NCBI GenBank assembly: GCA_037176845.1
Contig: JAYKXP010000055.1
Span: 248,001-312,000, forward strand
DNA from: Paramarasmius palmivorus
Lineage: Eukaryota; Basidiomycota; Agaricomycetes; Agaricales; Marasmiaceae
Direction: 5' to 3'
DNA: 64,000 nucleotides
Positions 46,673 to 58,488 of the stretch are shown here, one piece after another. Numbering within the stretch: position 1 is the stretch's first letter; each line of letters starts with the position of its first letter. A program made the position numbers and the translations under genes. The notes below the pieces were generated by a model. That model was not told the origin of the DNA. It made no database searches and was given only the letters and a program-made list of their open reading frames with translations.

Positions 46673-48457
46673 TTAGTCGTCCGTATCCTCATCACTACCT
46701 CCATCGTCATCATTTTCCACTTCCTCCTCCGCATCCTCATCATATCTTCCTATATAGATCGAAACCCCCATACTTCTCATCCACATTACCCTCGACGCCA
46801 GATTATTGATGGGGTCTTCAGACTTGGAGATGAAACCAATATCGATTGACTTTATGGAGTCCACACCGATCTCTGTGGCGTAGTCGATATCTGGTATCCA
46901 CCGGGATGTTAGCATTTTTGGTAGCACACTGTCCGACAGTCCGTCATCGCGTAGGATAAATTCGATATTAGTGAGTTTTGGGAGGAAGGAAAGGGATCCA
47001 TCTTTGTGATCGATGACCAGTTGCTCGAGGAACCTTGTCGTAAGGGTCCTATTGGCGGGGGTGGGGCTTGGTGGTTCTTCAACATAAAGGGACGTCAAAT
47101 TAGGCATAAGGCGGAGGAGGCGAATCAGTTCTTCATCGGATATGGGTACGTATGTAAGCACAAGTGAAGTGAGTGTGCAGGCCGAGCGGATGAAAAAGTC
47201 TGTGATGTGCTGTTCCTCCCAATTCTTCCAAGTGACTTTCTGCCCTGGTGCTTCCCGGCAAGAAAGCTCTAGAGTAGACAGATTGTGAAGCGTCAAGTAT
47301 TGAAAAGGCCGGTATGCATCATCGTCTTCGGCAGCAACAACGTAGAATTCCTTTACATTGGGCATTACGAGGTGCTCCCCAGTATAGGGATCCCCGCCAC
47401 ACCAGTGAAGGACGAGACTATTGGAATTGGTACAATGTGAGACCATGGGGAATGTAGGTGCACTGTGGCCATTTAAAAGAACAAGTGATTTAATTTGGGC
47501 CCAGGGAAGGGAGGAATCTGCGTCGAAGGGAAAAACAGGCTGCAAGGTGACGGAGGTCAGAGCCGGGCAATCGTTGAAAAGGTCGCAATGGAAAGTCGCC
47601 GTGAGACCTTCTGCAAATCCAAAAACGACCAGGTGCGATAAGAGGGGTAAACGTCCCTTGATGGGATTGAACACGTCGTGCAAGAGGAGTTGTGCATGGC
47701 CATTCACCAGTTTCACGCGGTGCCATCGGTATGAATATCGGACAAGTGTCTCCAAGGTAGGAATTACATCTGGTATCCGTGCTACATCATTAGTAGCCTT
47801 AAAAAAGTTGAGATCCAACTCGAGGGGTGATGTTTGCGAGCGCTCCATGAAAAGCCGGACGAGGCGGTCCAAAGCATTGTATTTCTTGTTCCAATCAGCG
47901 AAATCTATTCGCAAATAGGACCAGAAAGATGGCATAGCCAGCACGACATCCCTCCAACGCCCACACACAGCAGAGACCGCTAAAGTCTCGTAGGAGGGCA
48001 GTAACCGGGGTGGATTCAACATCGTGAAGACGTTTCGCAAGATTTCGGGAGGCATGCGGTGAACTGGAGAGAGCAAAGAGCGATACTGAGAGAGCTTCTT
48101 AGTCAATCTGTCTCGCTTCTGCTCCAGCGATGTAAGAGAGGCACGGAGTTTGTCGATTTCCGTCTGGCAACCTTTGAGTTCCTTCTGCGCATCATTCACA
48201 AACTGCTCGATTACTGGCCTGTCGGAGGAGGTTACGGTGCTGCGAAAAAGTCGCTGTATCGATACATTTCGGTTGGAAGACGATACGTTTTGGGCTTGGG
48301 ATGCGAATTTGTCCGCTGACATCGTTCGTATCGGTCGTATCGATTTGCGGTGTAAAAATGGCTGTTCTGTTTCGATACGTGTCATTGGTCTTTGTTTCTG
48401 ACTAGAAGAGGGAAAGGAAGACTTACTCAAGCAAAACGTATGAGTGGTACAAAACAA
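46673..48457 (-). CDS. F-box protein with coiled coil and leucine-rich C-terminus
   Basis: A single-exon frame of up to 594 codons. The likely real start is internal, at the MTRIETEQP or MSADKFASQ methionine, because the first 20 residues look like read-through of upstream sequence. A heptad-like coiled coil (KELKGCQTEIDKLRASL..LEQKRDRLTKKLSQ) is followed at once by an F-box (LLSPVHRMPPEILRNVF..CGRWRDVVLAMPSFW). This order is typical of the very large F-box family of Agaricales. The remainder has irregular leucine-rich repeats (LVRLFMERSQTSPLELDL, LSTLELSC, LIRLLRLMPNLTSLYV) and a very acidic, Asp/Glu-rich end. It is expected to be a substrate receptor of an SCF ubiquitin ligase; the target is unknown. 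It is intact. Confidence 0.85.
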   Translation of the reverse strand: MFCTTHTFCLSKSSFPSSSQKQRPMTRIETEQPFLHRKSIRPIRTMSADKFASQAQNVSSSNRNVSIQRLFRSTVTSSDRPVIEQFVNDAQKELKGCQTEIDKLRASLTSLEQKRDRLTKKLSQYRSLLSPVHRMPPEILRNVFTMLNPPRLLPSYETLAVSAVCGRWRDVVLAMPSFWSYLRIDFADWNKKYNALDRLVRLFMERSQTSPLELDLNFFKATNDVARIPDVIPTLETLVRYSYRWHRVKLVNGHAQLLLHDVFNPIKGRLPLLSHLVVFGFAEGLTATFHCDLFNDCPALTSVTLQPVFPFDADSSLPWAQIKSLVLLNGHSAPTFPMVSHCTNSNSLVLHWCGGDPYTGEHLVMPNVKEFYVVAAEDDDAYRPFQYLTLHNLSTLELSCREAPGQKVTWKNWEEQHITDFFIRSACTLTSLVLTYVPISDEELIRLLRLMPNLTSLYVEEPPSPTPANRTLTTRFLEQLVIDHKDGSLSFLPKLTNIEFILRDDGLSDSVLPKMLTSRWIPDIDYATEIGVDSIKSIDIGFISKSEDPINNLASRVMWMRSMGVSIYIGRYDEDAEEEVENDDDGGSDEDTDD

Positions 48458-49042
48458 AGTCTCGGAATGGCCGCGTCAATGACTTGCCAGCGTATCGTCA
48501 TCATCTTTTCTGTTCAGCATCCCTCCTGACTCATCGAGCAACGCGTTTGGGGGATATCCTAGGTGTATGGACGTGGTCGGGCTTGCATGAGAAGTCATTA
48601 GTCGGGACGGTGTTGACTTGATTATTTAAAAAGTGAGTTAGTACTCCATGACCTGTGATTATCACATTGACCGTGGACATTGGGCAATAGAATGAACAAG
48701 CAACTCATTCCCGATTTCCGAAGAAGAAACTGCGACCGAGCTTCTGAATCTTCCGACAAATTACTCTTCTTTCGTCTTGCCATTTGCTCCATAGTTTTGT
48801 CGATAAATCGAGGGAAACAAAGCATGTGCTCTCCGCTTTTATATCAATATTACGATTCCCATGGCTCAAGTCTTTGTATAGGACCTTCTAGTCACCTGTG
48901 GATATTCGTCTTGATCAACACCGCAGTGTTGATGATCAGCAAACTTCCAAGCCACACCAAAATCATCTCATGCTCCCGCGGGGACTCAAACATATAAGTC
49001 TTGACTTATCAGACGACGGTTTCCGTTTCATTCAACACCACC
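48458..49042. other. Divergent promoter region, F-box / GH76-like A
   Basis: 585 bases between two outward-reading genes. No domain-bearing frame and no clear core element was seen. Confidence 0.4.
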
Positions 49043-51180
49043 ATGGTTGCCCCAGCTGGGCTCTGGTTTCTGGTTGGAATATTCACATCATCACTCTACC
49101 GTTCTGTGTTGTCACAGTCAATCCCTTCGACATGGCGGGTGAGCCTGGTATCTCAAAGCAAAGAAAGGCACTCATTTGCATCAAAGAAACCCAGCGTGGC
49201 AGCTGCTCGTGCTGAGTGTATACAGCAGGCGCAAGCTGCCATCGATCGATCCATTTCAGCGCTACCAGCACCAGCGAGTTCGCAGTGTAAGTGAAACATT
49301 GATATTTCTTCATAATGCTGACAAGCTACCCAATGTACCCATAGTCAGAGACTGGCTTGGACTCGCGCAAACCTGCATACAGATGGCCGATTTTGACGCT
49401 CTCACCGGCCAGAACAAATACAGACAGGCACTTACTGGCTACATTGCGGCAGCTGAACGAGCTCAACCGGGATTCCTGTATGAATATACTAGAGGTGGGA
49501 TGTGAGTGTTAGATTAATTCTTCGACCAGCGCGTCCTCAAGAATCACTTCGGACAGCGCCTTTGGATACGCTGCGGCTCGTGCATACGAGACATACAAAG
49601 ATAAAACCTTTCTGGATTTCGCGATAGAGGCGTGGAATTGGGGGAAAGCATGGACGGTTTCGGATGAGGACACCAATGCTGGCGCTATTGCCGGAAAGAA
49701 CTTTACCTTGCAGAAAACATGTGACGGAGGTAAGCCCACCTATAATGCCGGTCAATGCACAGCTCACTCTCGTATTCTCCAGCATCCCTAGCAGGTGGAA
49801 CGTTCGGGGTGAGACCATTGACATGAAACCTTCAGAAATGGTTTCTGATTCGCAAAAACAGTTGAATGTGACCAATGATCCAGGAATAGACTCATGGAGT
49901 ACTGGGTAAGGGCATGTCCTTCTTCAGCCAGAAGATAAATTTGACGGTTTTCCAGGAATTTCCTTGTGTATGATCGTCACACTCTACTTATCTAGTAGCT
50001 CTGAATCTCCTCATTAGTCTGTCGTCGTCACTTTACAAAATGACCTCGAACGAAACATACCTATCGGCCGCCAATGCCACAGCCAAGTTCCTACGAAAGC
50101 CAATGTACCTCGGTCAAGGTTCGATCGCATCTACTTTATCGGGAAATGAAACCGAAAACTGTAAAATGGATCGAACTGCCTTCGGATACAACAGTGGCAT
50201 AGTCATGCAGGGATTATCTCTCCTCAACTTCGCCACGCCCTCAACTAACGATGACGCGCTGTACGTAGTCGCCTTTCTGATAACCGCCATTCACTAACGT
50301 AAACGGGACAGTATACGGGATCTAGTAGTCGGAGAATCATCGAACCTTGACTGGCACAGCGCTGATGGTGTCCTTTCGAGTACGCGACATTCATTCGGTG
50401 TTGATAAATAACTGATTTCTCTGTCAGCCACGGATGCGAGCGGTATATACATACCCAGAGGATTGATACAGATCTACAACTCCTCTACCGATACGGTTTT
50501 GCGGGATTACATTTCAGCCTATCTCTCTACTCAGGTCAGTAATGCTGATTGGTGTTGGTTCCTCGAGCTCTTCGCTGATGATATGAAATCTAGTATAACG
50601 CTGTCGTCGACAATGCGGCTGGAAGTGGAAATGTTTATGGTCCATCGTGGACTGGTCCCCCTGCAAGTGGCTTTGACGCAAAAGGCCAATCAAAAGCAAT
50701 ATCAGCTCTACTCGCAGGGATCGTCGTCTCGAACGAAAGCGGCCTAACCACTGCATCTAACGTAATTCCCTTTCCAACCTCCCCTGCATCTTCGAGTGCA
50801 CCTCCTGATTCCTCTACGCCCAAAACATCAGTAGCTTCCATAGTCGGCAGCGTCCTCGGTGGCCTTGCATTTGTTGCCGGGGTAACTGTTTTCGTGGTAG
50901 TGTTTCTGCGATACCGAGAGCAGAGGCGTCAGAACACTTTAGCATCTGACACCTTCCTGGAACTCACAACAAATCAACCATCCTGTCATGCGTATAAATA
51001 CCACGACCGTTTCGGTGACTGAATCTACCTCCATGTCGGAAACGGATCCTACCACCTCGCCTTCGGAAAGAGAATCTTATATCTCGGCAGAACACTTATC
51101 GGAGACAGCCTGAAGTCGATGAGAGGGAGAAAGGATACTGGAGGCCGCCTCCGGATTATACAGGATATTGGGCAGCTTAG
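49043..51180 (+). CDS. GH76-like membrane-anchored protein A, tail frameshifted
   Basis: The start at 49043 gives a signal or anchor segment (MVAPAGLWFLVGIFTSSLY). The ectodomain resembles an alpha/alpha-barrel of the GH76 (endo-1,6-mannanase) type: RDWLGLAQTCIQMADFDALTG, AFGYAAARAYETYKDKTF, FAIEAWNWGKAWTVSDED, IDSWSTGNFLVLSSSLYK, FGYNSGIVMQGLSLLN and GIYIPRGLIQIYN. The usual GH76 Asp-Asp catalytic pair is not visible where it should precede the GYAAARA helix. A Ser/Pro-rich linker, one transmembrane helix (IVGSVLGGLAFVAGVTVFVVVF) and a short cytoplasmic tail follow. In the written frame it stops at 51020-51022. Tail homology continues in two other frames to a PPDY motif ending at 51178-51180, so two small indels lie in the tail. 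Cell-wall attachment or remodelling is inferred. Confidence 0.65.
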
Positions 51181-52200
51181 CTCTCAAATTCCTAACCCGC
51201 GAGGTGAAGAATGCGAGTATATTTATCACTGATGTAGTATAAGCTTTGGAACACCATTCCTTGTCCTCAGCCCTGCGTGCGTGCGAACGCGGCATCGCTA
51301 AGCGCCAGGCGCGCCTAACAATGCTGTTGCTTTCGACTGTCATGTCATGATGCATGATCCTTGACGAACCAATTCCCATCGATCTCATCAGCGCTTTGCT
51401 ATCGCGGATACCCAAGGCCGAGAAGCATTCGCCACATAATGTGGTCTTGTCGAAGTGCGTCTCAGCTGTCCTTTCTGATCACCATCCGTTGATAAAAGCC
51501 TAAGACACCTATTCAGAGAAGAGGCTATGACCAGCGGCGGTTAGTCTCCTCTTATGAAAGAAAGTTGCCTGTATCATTTCCCGCGATGTCTTGCATCTTT
51601 TTCTTCTCGCCAATTGTGGTCATATCCATTGATCAGAGATCGGGCATAATACTCATCTTTAAGCCCGGGATATGGCATACTTGGTGGGTACTTGGAGCCA
51701 AATGCAGCCGGTTATGGAAACCTGGCGACTCCCTAGGAGTACAGATAGAGCTCGCAGAACACAAAGTAAGTGCAATTCTACGTGTCGTTTTCCAATGATT
51801 TCAAACAGACAGGTTCCTAAGTCTCATCAACATCAGTATCAGCGGCGCAAGTGCGGGATACTACGCGACGATCCAGTCTCGCAAAGGCACGTCGCAGTTT
51901 GTTTGCTAGCATGAAAGAAACACTGACAAACGGGCCCGTCATCTCGCGATTGCTGTAAGACGTTTCTGCTATAGTTTATGCATGAAGCCCTTCGTGTGAG
52001 GCAGTCGCCCGTAGCTTGTGTTGCGCATGGAGATATCTGCATAGTAAGTGATGATGTACCTTGGCATCTCAGCGATGGGACTGACGGGAACTGCGAGACA
52101 TCATAAGGAACATCAAAGGCGGGATACATCATCCGCGGCATTAGGACTACAAGAGTCTCTCGTTCTTGGGCAAGATCCCGCTGCTTTGCTACTGTCATCC
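51181..52200. other. Intergenic region between GH76-like A and B
   Basis: About 1 kb with only short, domainless open stretches on both strands. Promoter of gene B expected; nothing else seen. Confidence 0.4.
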
Positions 52201-54401
52201 ATGTTCTTCCAGGTTGTCCTGTTCCTGCTCTTGTCGCTGTTGGGTCCTTTGCATTTAATTGCGGCACAGTTGTTGATACCCTTCAAGTTGGAGGGTAAGT
52301 TAGCTCTTAGGATAGTAGGCAGAAGCTTATCTTCTTTCAGAAACCTACTATCACATCCCCCTTGACTGACCGCACACAAAGAACTCAACGTGCCATCGAC
52401 CGGTATATCACGGAAAACACACAATGTAAATTTGGAAATCACTTTCTCGTGTGGCCTGCTAACCGTCCTTAGTTAGAGACTTGCTTGGGATTGTGGATAT
52501 CTGTACACAAATGGCCAGTTTCGACATCGTCACTGGAACAGACTAGGTATCGACAAACCCTCATGGAATATATCCCCACGGTCGCAACGCAAGCATTCGC
52601 TTATGAATATACTAGAGGTGGAATGTGAGTATTTCATTTCACCCGCTTGCGGTTACCAATTGACGCTCGTCAGTGGATTTGGATTTGCCGCAATTCCGCG
52701 CGTACCAGGCGTACAAGGAGGAGTCTTTCTTGAATTACGCTATTCAGGCATGGAATTGGGGGCGGCAATTTACTGTCTCGGATGAGAGTATCACCGCAGG
52801 TGCTATTCCCATCAAGAGCTTTGCTTTGCAGAGGACTTGTGGTGACGGTAAGCTTCCTTCGCGTGGCGTTTCACAAGCTGCTCACACCCTGCCCAGCTTC
52901 TCTAGCAGGAGGGACATTCGAAGCAAGTCTATTATTTGACATGCCTAATATATTATCCCTGACATGTCGGAGCTACAGCATACTTCGCAGGACGACCCTT
53001 ACTTGGGTTCGCGAACAACAATGTAAGTCACTACATTAAAGTCGAAGTTTTTTAGATTATGACGAGCCTTTCCAGAAAATTTTCTTCTGTAGGTTACAAT
53101 ATTTTCTCAATATGGTGATGCTCAATGCCTTCAATAGGCTGTCGGCGTCCCTTTACAAGTCGACGTTCAACGAAACGTACTTGATAGCCGCCAAAAGTAC
53201 CGCCAACTTTGTACGGAGTCAGTTGTATATGGGGCAGGGCTTAATTGCATCCACTATATCTGGAAGTGCAAAAGACCAGTGTGTGCTGGATCGAAGGGCC
53301 CAAGGCTATAATAACGGCATAGCAATACAAGGAATTTCGCTATTCAATGCCGTCACCTCTTCAACAGAGGATAATGCGCTGTAGGTACACTATCGTCATG
53401 ATATTATGCACCGAGACTGAACGCGCTGGCTCTGACAGAATCAAAGACCTCATAGTTGGATCGTCGTCTAAAACTGAGTGGAACAGTGGGAATGGAATCT
53501 TGACGAGTACGAGTTTAAGGCATCTAATATTATCGATCCATACCCACCCGACTTCTGTTAGCCACGGATTCCAGCGGATTATACATACTCAATGGAATGA
53601 TGCAAGTCTACGACTCAGCTACTGACATCGACCTGCGGAATTATATCTCAAGTTATGTCTCTACACAGGTGAATGCCATAATAATGTCTCCCGAACTGTT
53701 TACTGACGGTATTCGAACAGTACAATGCCGTCATTGATAATGCAGCTGGGAGTGGGGATATATATGCATCGTCATGGGCTGGCCCTGCTGCACAGGTATT
53801 CTATGGGCCCGCACAGACTCCTGCGATATCCACTCTACTTGCTGGGATCCAATTGCCGACTGAGCACAATCTTGATACCCAAACCACTACGCTCTCTTCA
53901 TCGTTGTCTTCAATAGGAACGTTTTCATCGTTCACGACTTCCATGCCTTCTGTTCAACGCACTCCTTCGCAGCTTTCTACTTTAACCCGTTCTGGGTCAC
54001 CGCTATCTCATACATTTTCACCTTCCTTAACCTCAGACACTTTGCCTTCTGCATCTTCGGCTAAGCCTTCTACATCAGAAGGTGCAACTGGACTGATAGT
54101 CGGAGGTGTCCTAGGTGGACTGGGTTTCGTCGGCATCGTTGCTGCATCTATCTTTTTGGTCCGTCGATGGAGGCACTCAAAGAGGCTCGCGGTTACCAGA
54201 TTGGTTACCGTGTATCCGTTAGCGCCATGGCACAGAACGAGTCGGGGTGGGAAGACGAATCCAGTATCTCCTGGGGTGGCCTCCCAAGAGACTTTCTTTT
54301 CTCGACAAGAGATCTATCGAAAGCGGAATACACGGACGGAGGAAGACCACACCTCTGAGGAGCCACCAGACTATGAAAGCCATTGGTCAGGACAGCGCTG
54401 A
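52201..54401 (+). CDS. GH76-like membrane-anchored protein B, 5' half frameshifted
   Basis: Tandem paralogue of gene A. The start at 52201 gives a hydrophobic leader (MFFQVVLFLLLSLLGPLHLI). The same blocks follow: RDLLGIVDICTQMASFDI, YEYTRGG, AIQAWNWGRQFTVSDESI, FVRSQLYMGQGLIAST, GYNNGIAIQGISLFN and GLYILNGMMQVYDS. Two single-base insertions are needed early on, near 52542-52546 (before RYRQTLMEY) and near 52691-52699 (before RAYQAYKEE). From about 53112 to the end the frame is clean: AVIDNAAGSGDIYASSW, a long Ser/Thr-rich stalk, the helix GLIVGGVLGGLGFVGIVAAS, a basic stretch, and a tail ending EEPPDYESHWSGQR. Again no clear catalytic Asp pair. Either a recent pseudogene or assembly indels. 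Confidence 0.6.
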
Positions 54402-54754
54402 ACTATCTTTGGTACGCGTAGAGTAATATAATAAAGCTACTATCTTGCACACGAAATGAATGCATGTGGATGATAAATGTGAATCCAGCACACATTCACG
54501 CTACCCTGGCCACACCGGAATACTCCAGTCGAGCATTGGTAGGTAAAGCTGCCGAAGATACTCGCACGAGAAAGTTCCTGCAAAACACAAAATCAGTCAG
54601 TCGATGCTTCAAAGTATGGACCGACGTGCACCCACCCCGTGGTAGGTGCACTTGCACCCCTGTCACCAGTCTCACTGAACTGTGAACGAGCCTGCTTGGG
54701 TCACTTCTAATTTAAAAGTGAATACGCCTGTCTCGAGAACAATCGAGAAAACTC

Positions 54755-55210
54755 ACCCGAACCACACGCTTTCTGCAAGGTGAAATTCTTCACAAGAACG
54801 ACACCTGTGTATTTACATCCTCGTCCGAAATAGTGAGACGCCTTTCCTAATTCCATGCTTCACTTGCGTAGTCCAAGAACGCTTCATCTTTGTACGCACG
54901 GGCAGCAGCCGTTCCAAAGGCTCTACCATTCAGAAGTCAACAGCCCGTAACGGGAAACAACTTTGAATGAGATTTCAACTCACATTCCACCTCTGACCAA
55001 CTCAAATCGATGTCCTGTCTCCGTGATATGCATCATGACAGCACCATTATACCCTTTCCCTCCAGTAAGAGCATTGAAATCCGCCATTTGGATAGAGAAG
55101 TTCGCGAGTTCCGCTAAGAAGTGTTTCTCAGTCACGAGCAGTCTTATTTTGCAACGGGAGACTCACTTTCTGCAGAAGGTATTGTTGCAAGGTATCTGCC
55201 AATCAGAGTA
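54755..55210 (-). pseudogene. GH76-like remnant C
   Basis: Minus-strand fragments match only the N-terminal third of the family. ELANFSIQMADFNALTGGKGY and ELVRGG correspond to IQMADFDALTG and EYTRGG of gene A. AFGTAAARAYKDEAFLDYA corresponds to AFGYAAARAYETYKDKTF, and VKNFTLQKAC to KNFTLQKTC. The frame is lost after SEAWN, where TAG interrupts. No transmembrane stalk or tail is found downstream, and it lies inverted to genes A and B. Confidence 0.6.
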
Positions 55211-56654
55211 CGCTCATCGTATACGTTAGTGTCGGGGTACTTCGATATGAGGTTTCTATAACTTTTTGATTACTTAGTGAATACTTTAGTAATCGTGATA
55301 AGTAAACACGTACTCGCTATGTCGAAGGAACCTGAAGTGTCTGGGGGATTTTGAATGTCCAGTACGGAGCAAGCCCGAGAAACCAATGCGTGGCATGGAG
55401 CGGGAGAGGAAAGGAGCTCTTTATACCGTAGTCAAATCTCGAAGGTTTGCGCCTCCATCAGACTTTGAAATCTGGCATATGATAGAGCAGTATCCATCAT
55501 GCATCAGGCTTGACCTTTGGTACGCATTTTGACAATCAGTGCATGTGTTCAATGGATTTTTCTCTTCAGAGTTGCTGGACGTCGCCCGCTAGGTGTTGTT
55601 GGATTGAGGGGACGGTAAGAGAATAATGATTGATACTCACCATTCCCCACATCTCGGAACCCTTGCCCTTCACAGCGTCCTACCGTATCACCATACCTCA
55701 AGCATAAGCTATGAAGTCGGATTGAATGGCCGCCTTTCCCCGAAAAGCCCGTGCAGGGATGTTTGTCGTGAGCGACAGAACAGCAAGCCGTCGTTGGCGC
55801 TGTTCCCTGAGAAGTAAGCATGTCCAAGTCCGTAGAATCCTGCATTCCTACAGGTTACAGAGTGCAAAACTTTGCAGGGACATTCACTCACCAAGCTAGC
55901 TTTCACAAACCAACGGCCCTTCAACCCCAACTTCGCGCGTACCATAGCTCTCGAGTCACAATCAAGTCGATACTCGCATCTATCGGCCAAGGTAGACTAG
56001 GTGAAATCCTATACGCCTTCAGTGTTCTGATGATTTCGGACTGAAGAGTCGGATTGCAGTTACCGTTACCATTATCTGGCCATCAAAAAGTTTGGGTTGC
56101 AGCGCTGAGGAAGTAACCATCCTAGATCCTAGAAATGGCGCGTAAAGGAGGTGATGTGCCAGGGTGAGAGGAGAAGGGAGTGAGTTCAGTGAGGGGACGC
56201 AACGGCTAAGTAGAGATTCGTGCAATTACCCAGATATCGTCCTAAAATGGAGTTTTTGCACATGATTCGGCGTAATTTTTTTGAATGTTTCGGGAGTTTG
56301 CGTATACCAAATTGGCAAGTGGGACCTGTGGCGTTAGGCGTCATGTTTCTAGTACTTTCCGGAGAGTACATGTACAAAACCGTCTCTGCAAATCATTAGC
56401 GTAGTTACTACAGGCAACACGAGAGATGAGTATGTACAGAAAGAAACAGAACTATGTACTTATAAAAAGCCGAAAGCAAAAGGTACTAAGGAGCAAGTCG
56501 GTTATAAGTAAGAGAATGGAAAGGAAAGACATTTCGAAGTATGTATGTGGACATCAAGTGCGTATGTATGTGTATCGGATCTGTGGTTGTTATTGTACGT
56601 AGGTCAAAAAGAGAGCCATACAGAGAGACGTGCTTATCCTCATTACCAACCACC
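55211..56654. other. Unassigned region
   Basis: 1.4 kb with no recognisable gene. A minus-strand frame at 55709-55990 and overlapping frames have no domain. The region may hold degraded upstream sequence of remnant C and the 3' flank of the kinase. Confidence 0.35.
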
Positions 56655-58488
56655 TCAATCTCTGTCCCTACCCAACTCCTTCCCCATCTGCGCAGCCAAA
56701 CTCGCCGCATGCACATGTACGTGCTCCGGCTTATCCTGCTCCCAGCAAATCTTGATCTCCTTCATCCATGGATCCTTCATCACCTCTTCCACCGTCGCCC
56801 TTTCCTTGGGATTAGGCTCCAGCATCTTCCTAATCAACGCCCGACACTTCCTCGGCGACAGATTATTGATCGTCTGAGGCTGCGAATTAGGTGTCGTACA
56901 CGAAGAAGCGTACGCGGCGTAGAGGTTATCGCTGGACTGAGCAGCTCGCCAGGGTAACTCTGAAAAGTGGAGACAGTAATAGACTATCCCACATGCCCAA
57001 ATGTCGACAAGGCGGGCGTCGTAGGCTATATTACGAGAGAAAAAAAGTCAATTAGTTTGAATGACACGAACAAGGCTAATCGGAAGGAAAGAGACAGACG
57101 TTTGCCCAAAAACTGCTCCGGAGCGATATACGGCTCGCTCCCACACAGACCCGTTGACATGTGTATTGTTTGTTCCCAAGGAAGTCGGTAGACCGTCGAC
57201 GCTCCATAGTCTCCAATCTACCGCGAAACCCATTCATCATCAGCCACCGACGTCCATAAATAACTCAGATTACTCACCTTGAGATGTCCCTTGGTATCAA
57301 AGAACAATTCTCTGGTTTGATATCCCTATGCGCCACGCCCTGACTATGCAAGTACTCCACGCCCCTCAGAATCTGCTTGAAACAACACTCTACCTCGCTG
57401 GGACTCATACCACCCTTCTTGATCGCAGCGTACAAATCTCCACCAGGACAAAACTCCATAACCTCGCACCAATGCTGACTTTCATCCTGAACCAAGTCAA
57501 CCGTCTCCACGATATTAACATGGTGCAAAGTCGAGGAAATGCAGAATTCAGCAGTAAGTTTTTTGATATAATCTTTTTCTGATTCGTTTTTGCGGCGTTT
57601 GCGGAATTCCTATAATAACCAAATGACACTGAGCGTATAGAACGAAAAGAGATGAGATTGGTGGTTGACCTTAACAGCGTAAAGCTTCTCCTCGCTACGA
57701 TCCCATTTGTGAGCCAACCTCACGACGGAAGTCGCACCCTTGCCAATAGCAACCTTTTGACACACGCCGTACTTTTGAGAAAGGCTACCTGTGCTTTCGC
57801 CCGCAGTTGATCGGGCACCTTTACTCTTTGGCGCCTTGATGTCACGGTCTCCGTCAATGCTCTCCGTGTCGCTTTTCCTTGAAGACCCTGTTGAGCGCTG
57901 AGAGCTCCTTCGACCGAGTTTGGGAGTAGCTCCCAAAAGGTCTTTGAGGTTGAACTTGTGTTTGCTCTCTCCATCGGTAGAGTGCACGGAAGCAGGTTTG
58001 GGGCGGACGGTCGTGGTCGAGGCCGAAAGATCCGTCGAGGCTGTGTCTTTGGCTGTTGTAGTGGTGGAGGTTGGTTTGGCTTTGGGAACGGCAGCAGGTG
58101 TCATTGGTAAGAGTTTGTTACCGGATACGCCACTTGACATGCTAGGCGCTCTGCTCGGAGCCTGACTGTTTGGCCTTGTCGAGGGCGCACTAGGCCAATC
58201 CCTGTCGGAGAATGTGGGAGAAGAAGGGGGTGAAGAGGAAGAGTTTGCCGTTTTGGATGAAGACATTGAGGGTGGCTTGATGTGTACGGCTGTGGGTTTG
58301 GGTAAGGAAGAATTTGGAGAAGGACGTTCGTCTTCTACGAGTTTCTTGAGGCTGCCATATGTATGACCTGGCTGCTTGTCAAAGGTATTTGAGTCTGGGG
58401 GAGGCAAGGGGATATGAGGAGCATGTGGGGGCTCTTCTGGGCCTTCGCCTTCTGGCTGAGCGTCGTCTGTGGTTGTTGGTGGTGGCAT
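56655..58488 (-). CDS. HAL4/SAT4-like Ser/Thr protein kinase, one apparent frameshift
   Basis: Kinase of the fungal halotolerance group (Hal4/Hal5/Npr1-like), which adjusts ion and nutrient transporters at the plasma membrane. The start is at 58486-58488. The first 230 residues or so are Ser/Thr/Pro-rich and probably disordered. The kinase domain begins KYGVCQKVAIGKGATSVVRLA, with YAVK, EVMEFCPGGDLYAAI, HRDIKPEN, DYG (in place of DFG) in IGDYGASTVYRLPWE, CGSEPYIAPE, VDIWACGIVYYCL, and the closing NPKERATVEEVMKDPWM. The stop is at 56655-56657. After HRDIKPEN the expected LFFDTKGHLK is reached only if one T is added in AATTG at about 57304-57308. Since all other kinase residues are conserved, a sequencing deletion in a T run is the simplest reading. 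Confidence 0.8.

Noticed and set aside
47421..47918. 165-codon frame antisense to the F-box gene
   Set aside because: Shadow of the intact 594-codon frame on the minus strand.
49139..49193. Apparent GT-AG intron near the start of GH76-like gene A
   Set aside because: The frame is open through it and splicing would shift the downstream conserved sequence.
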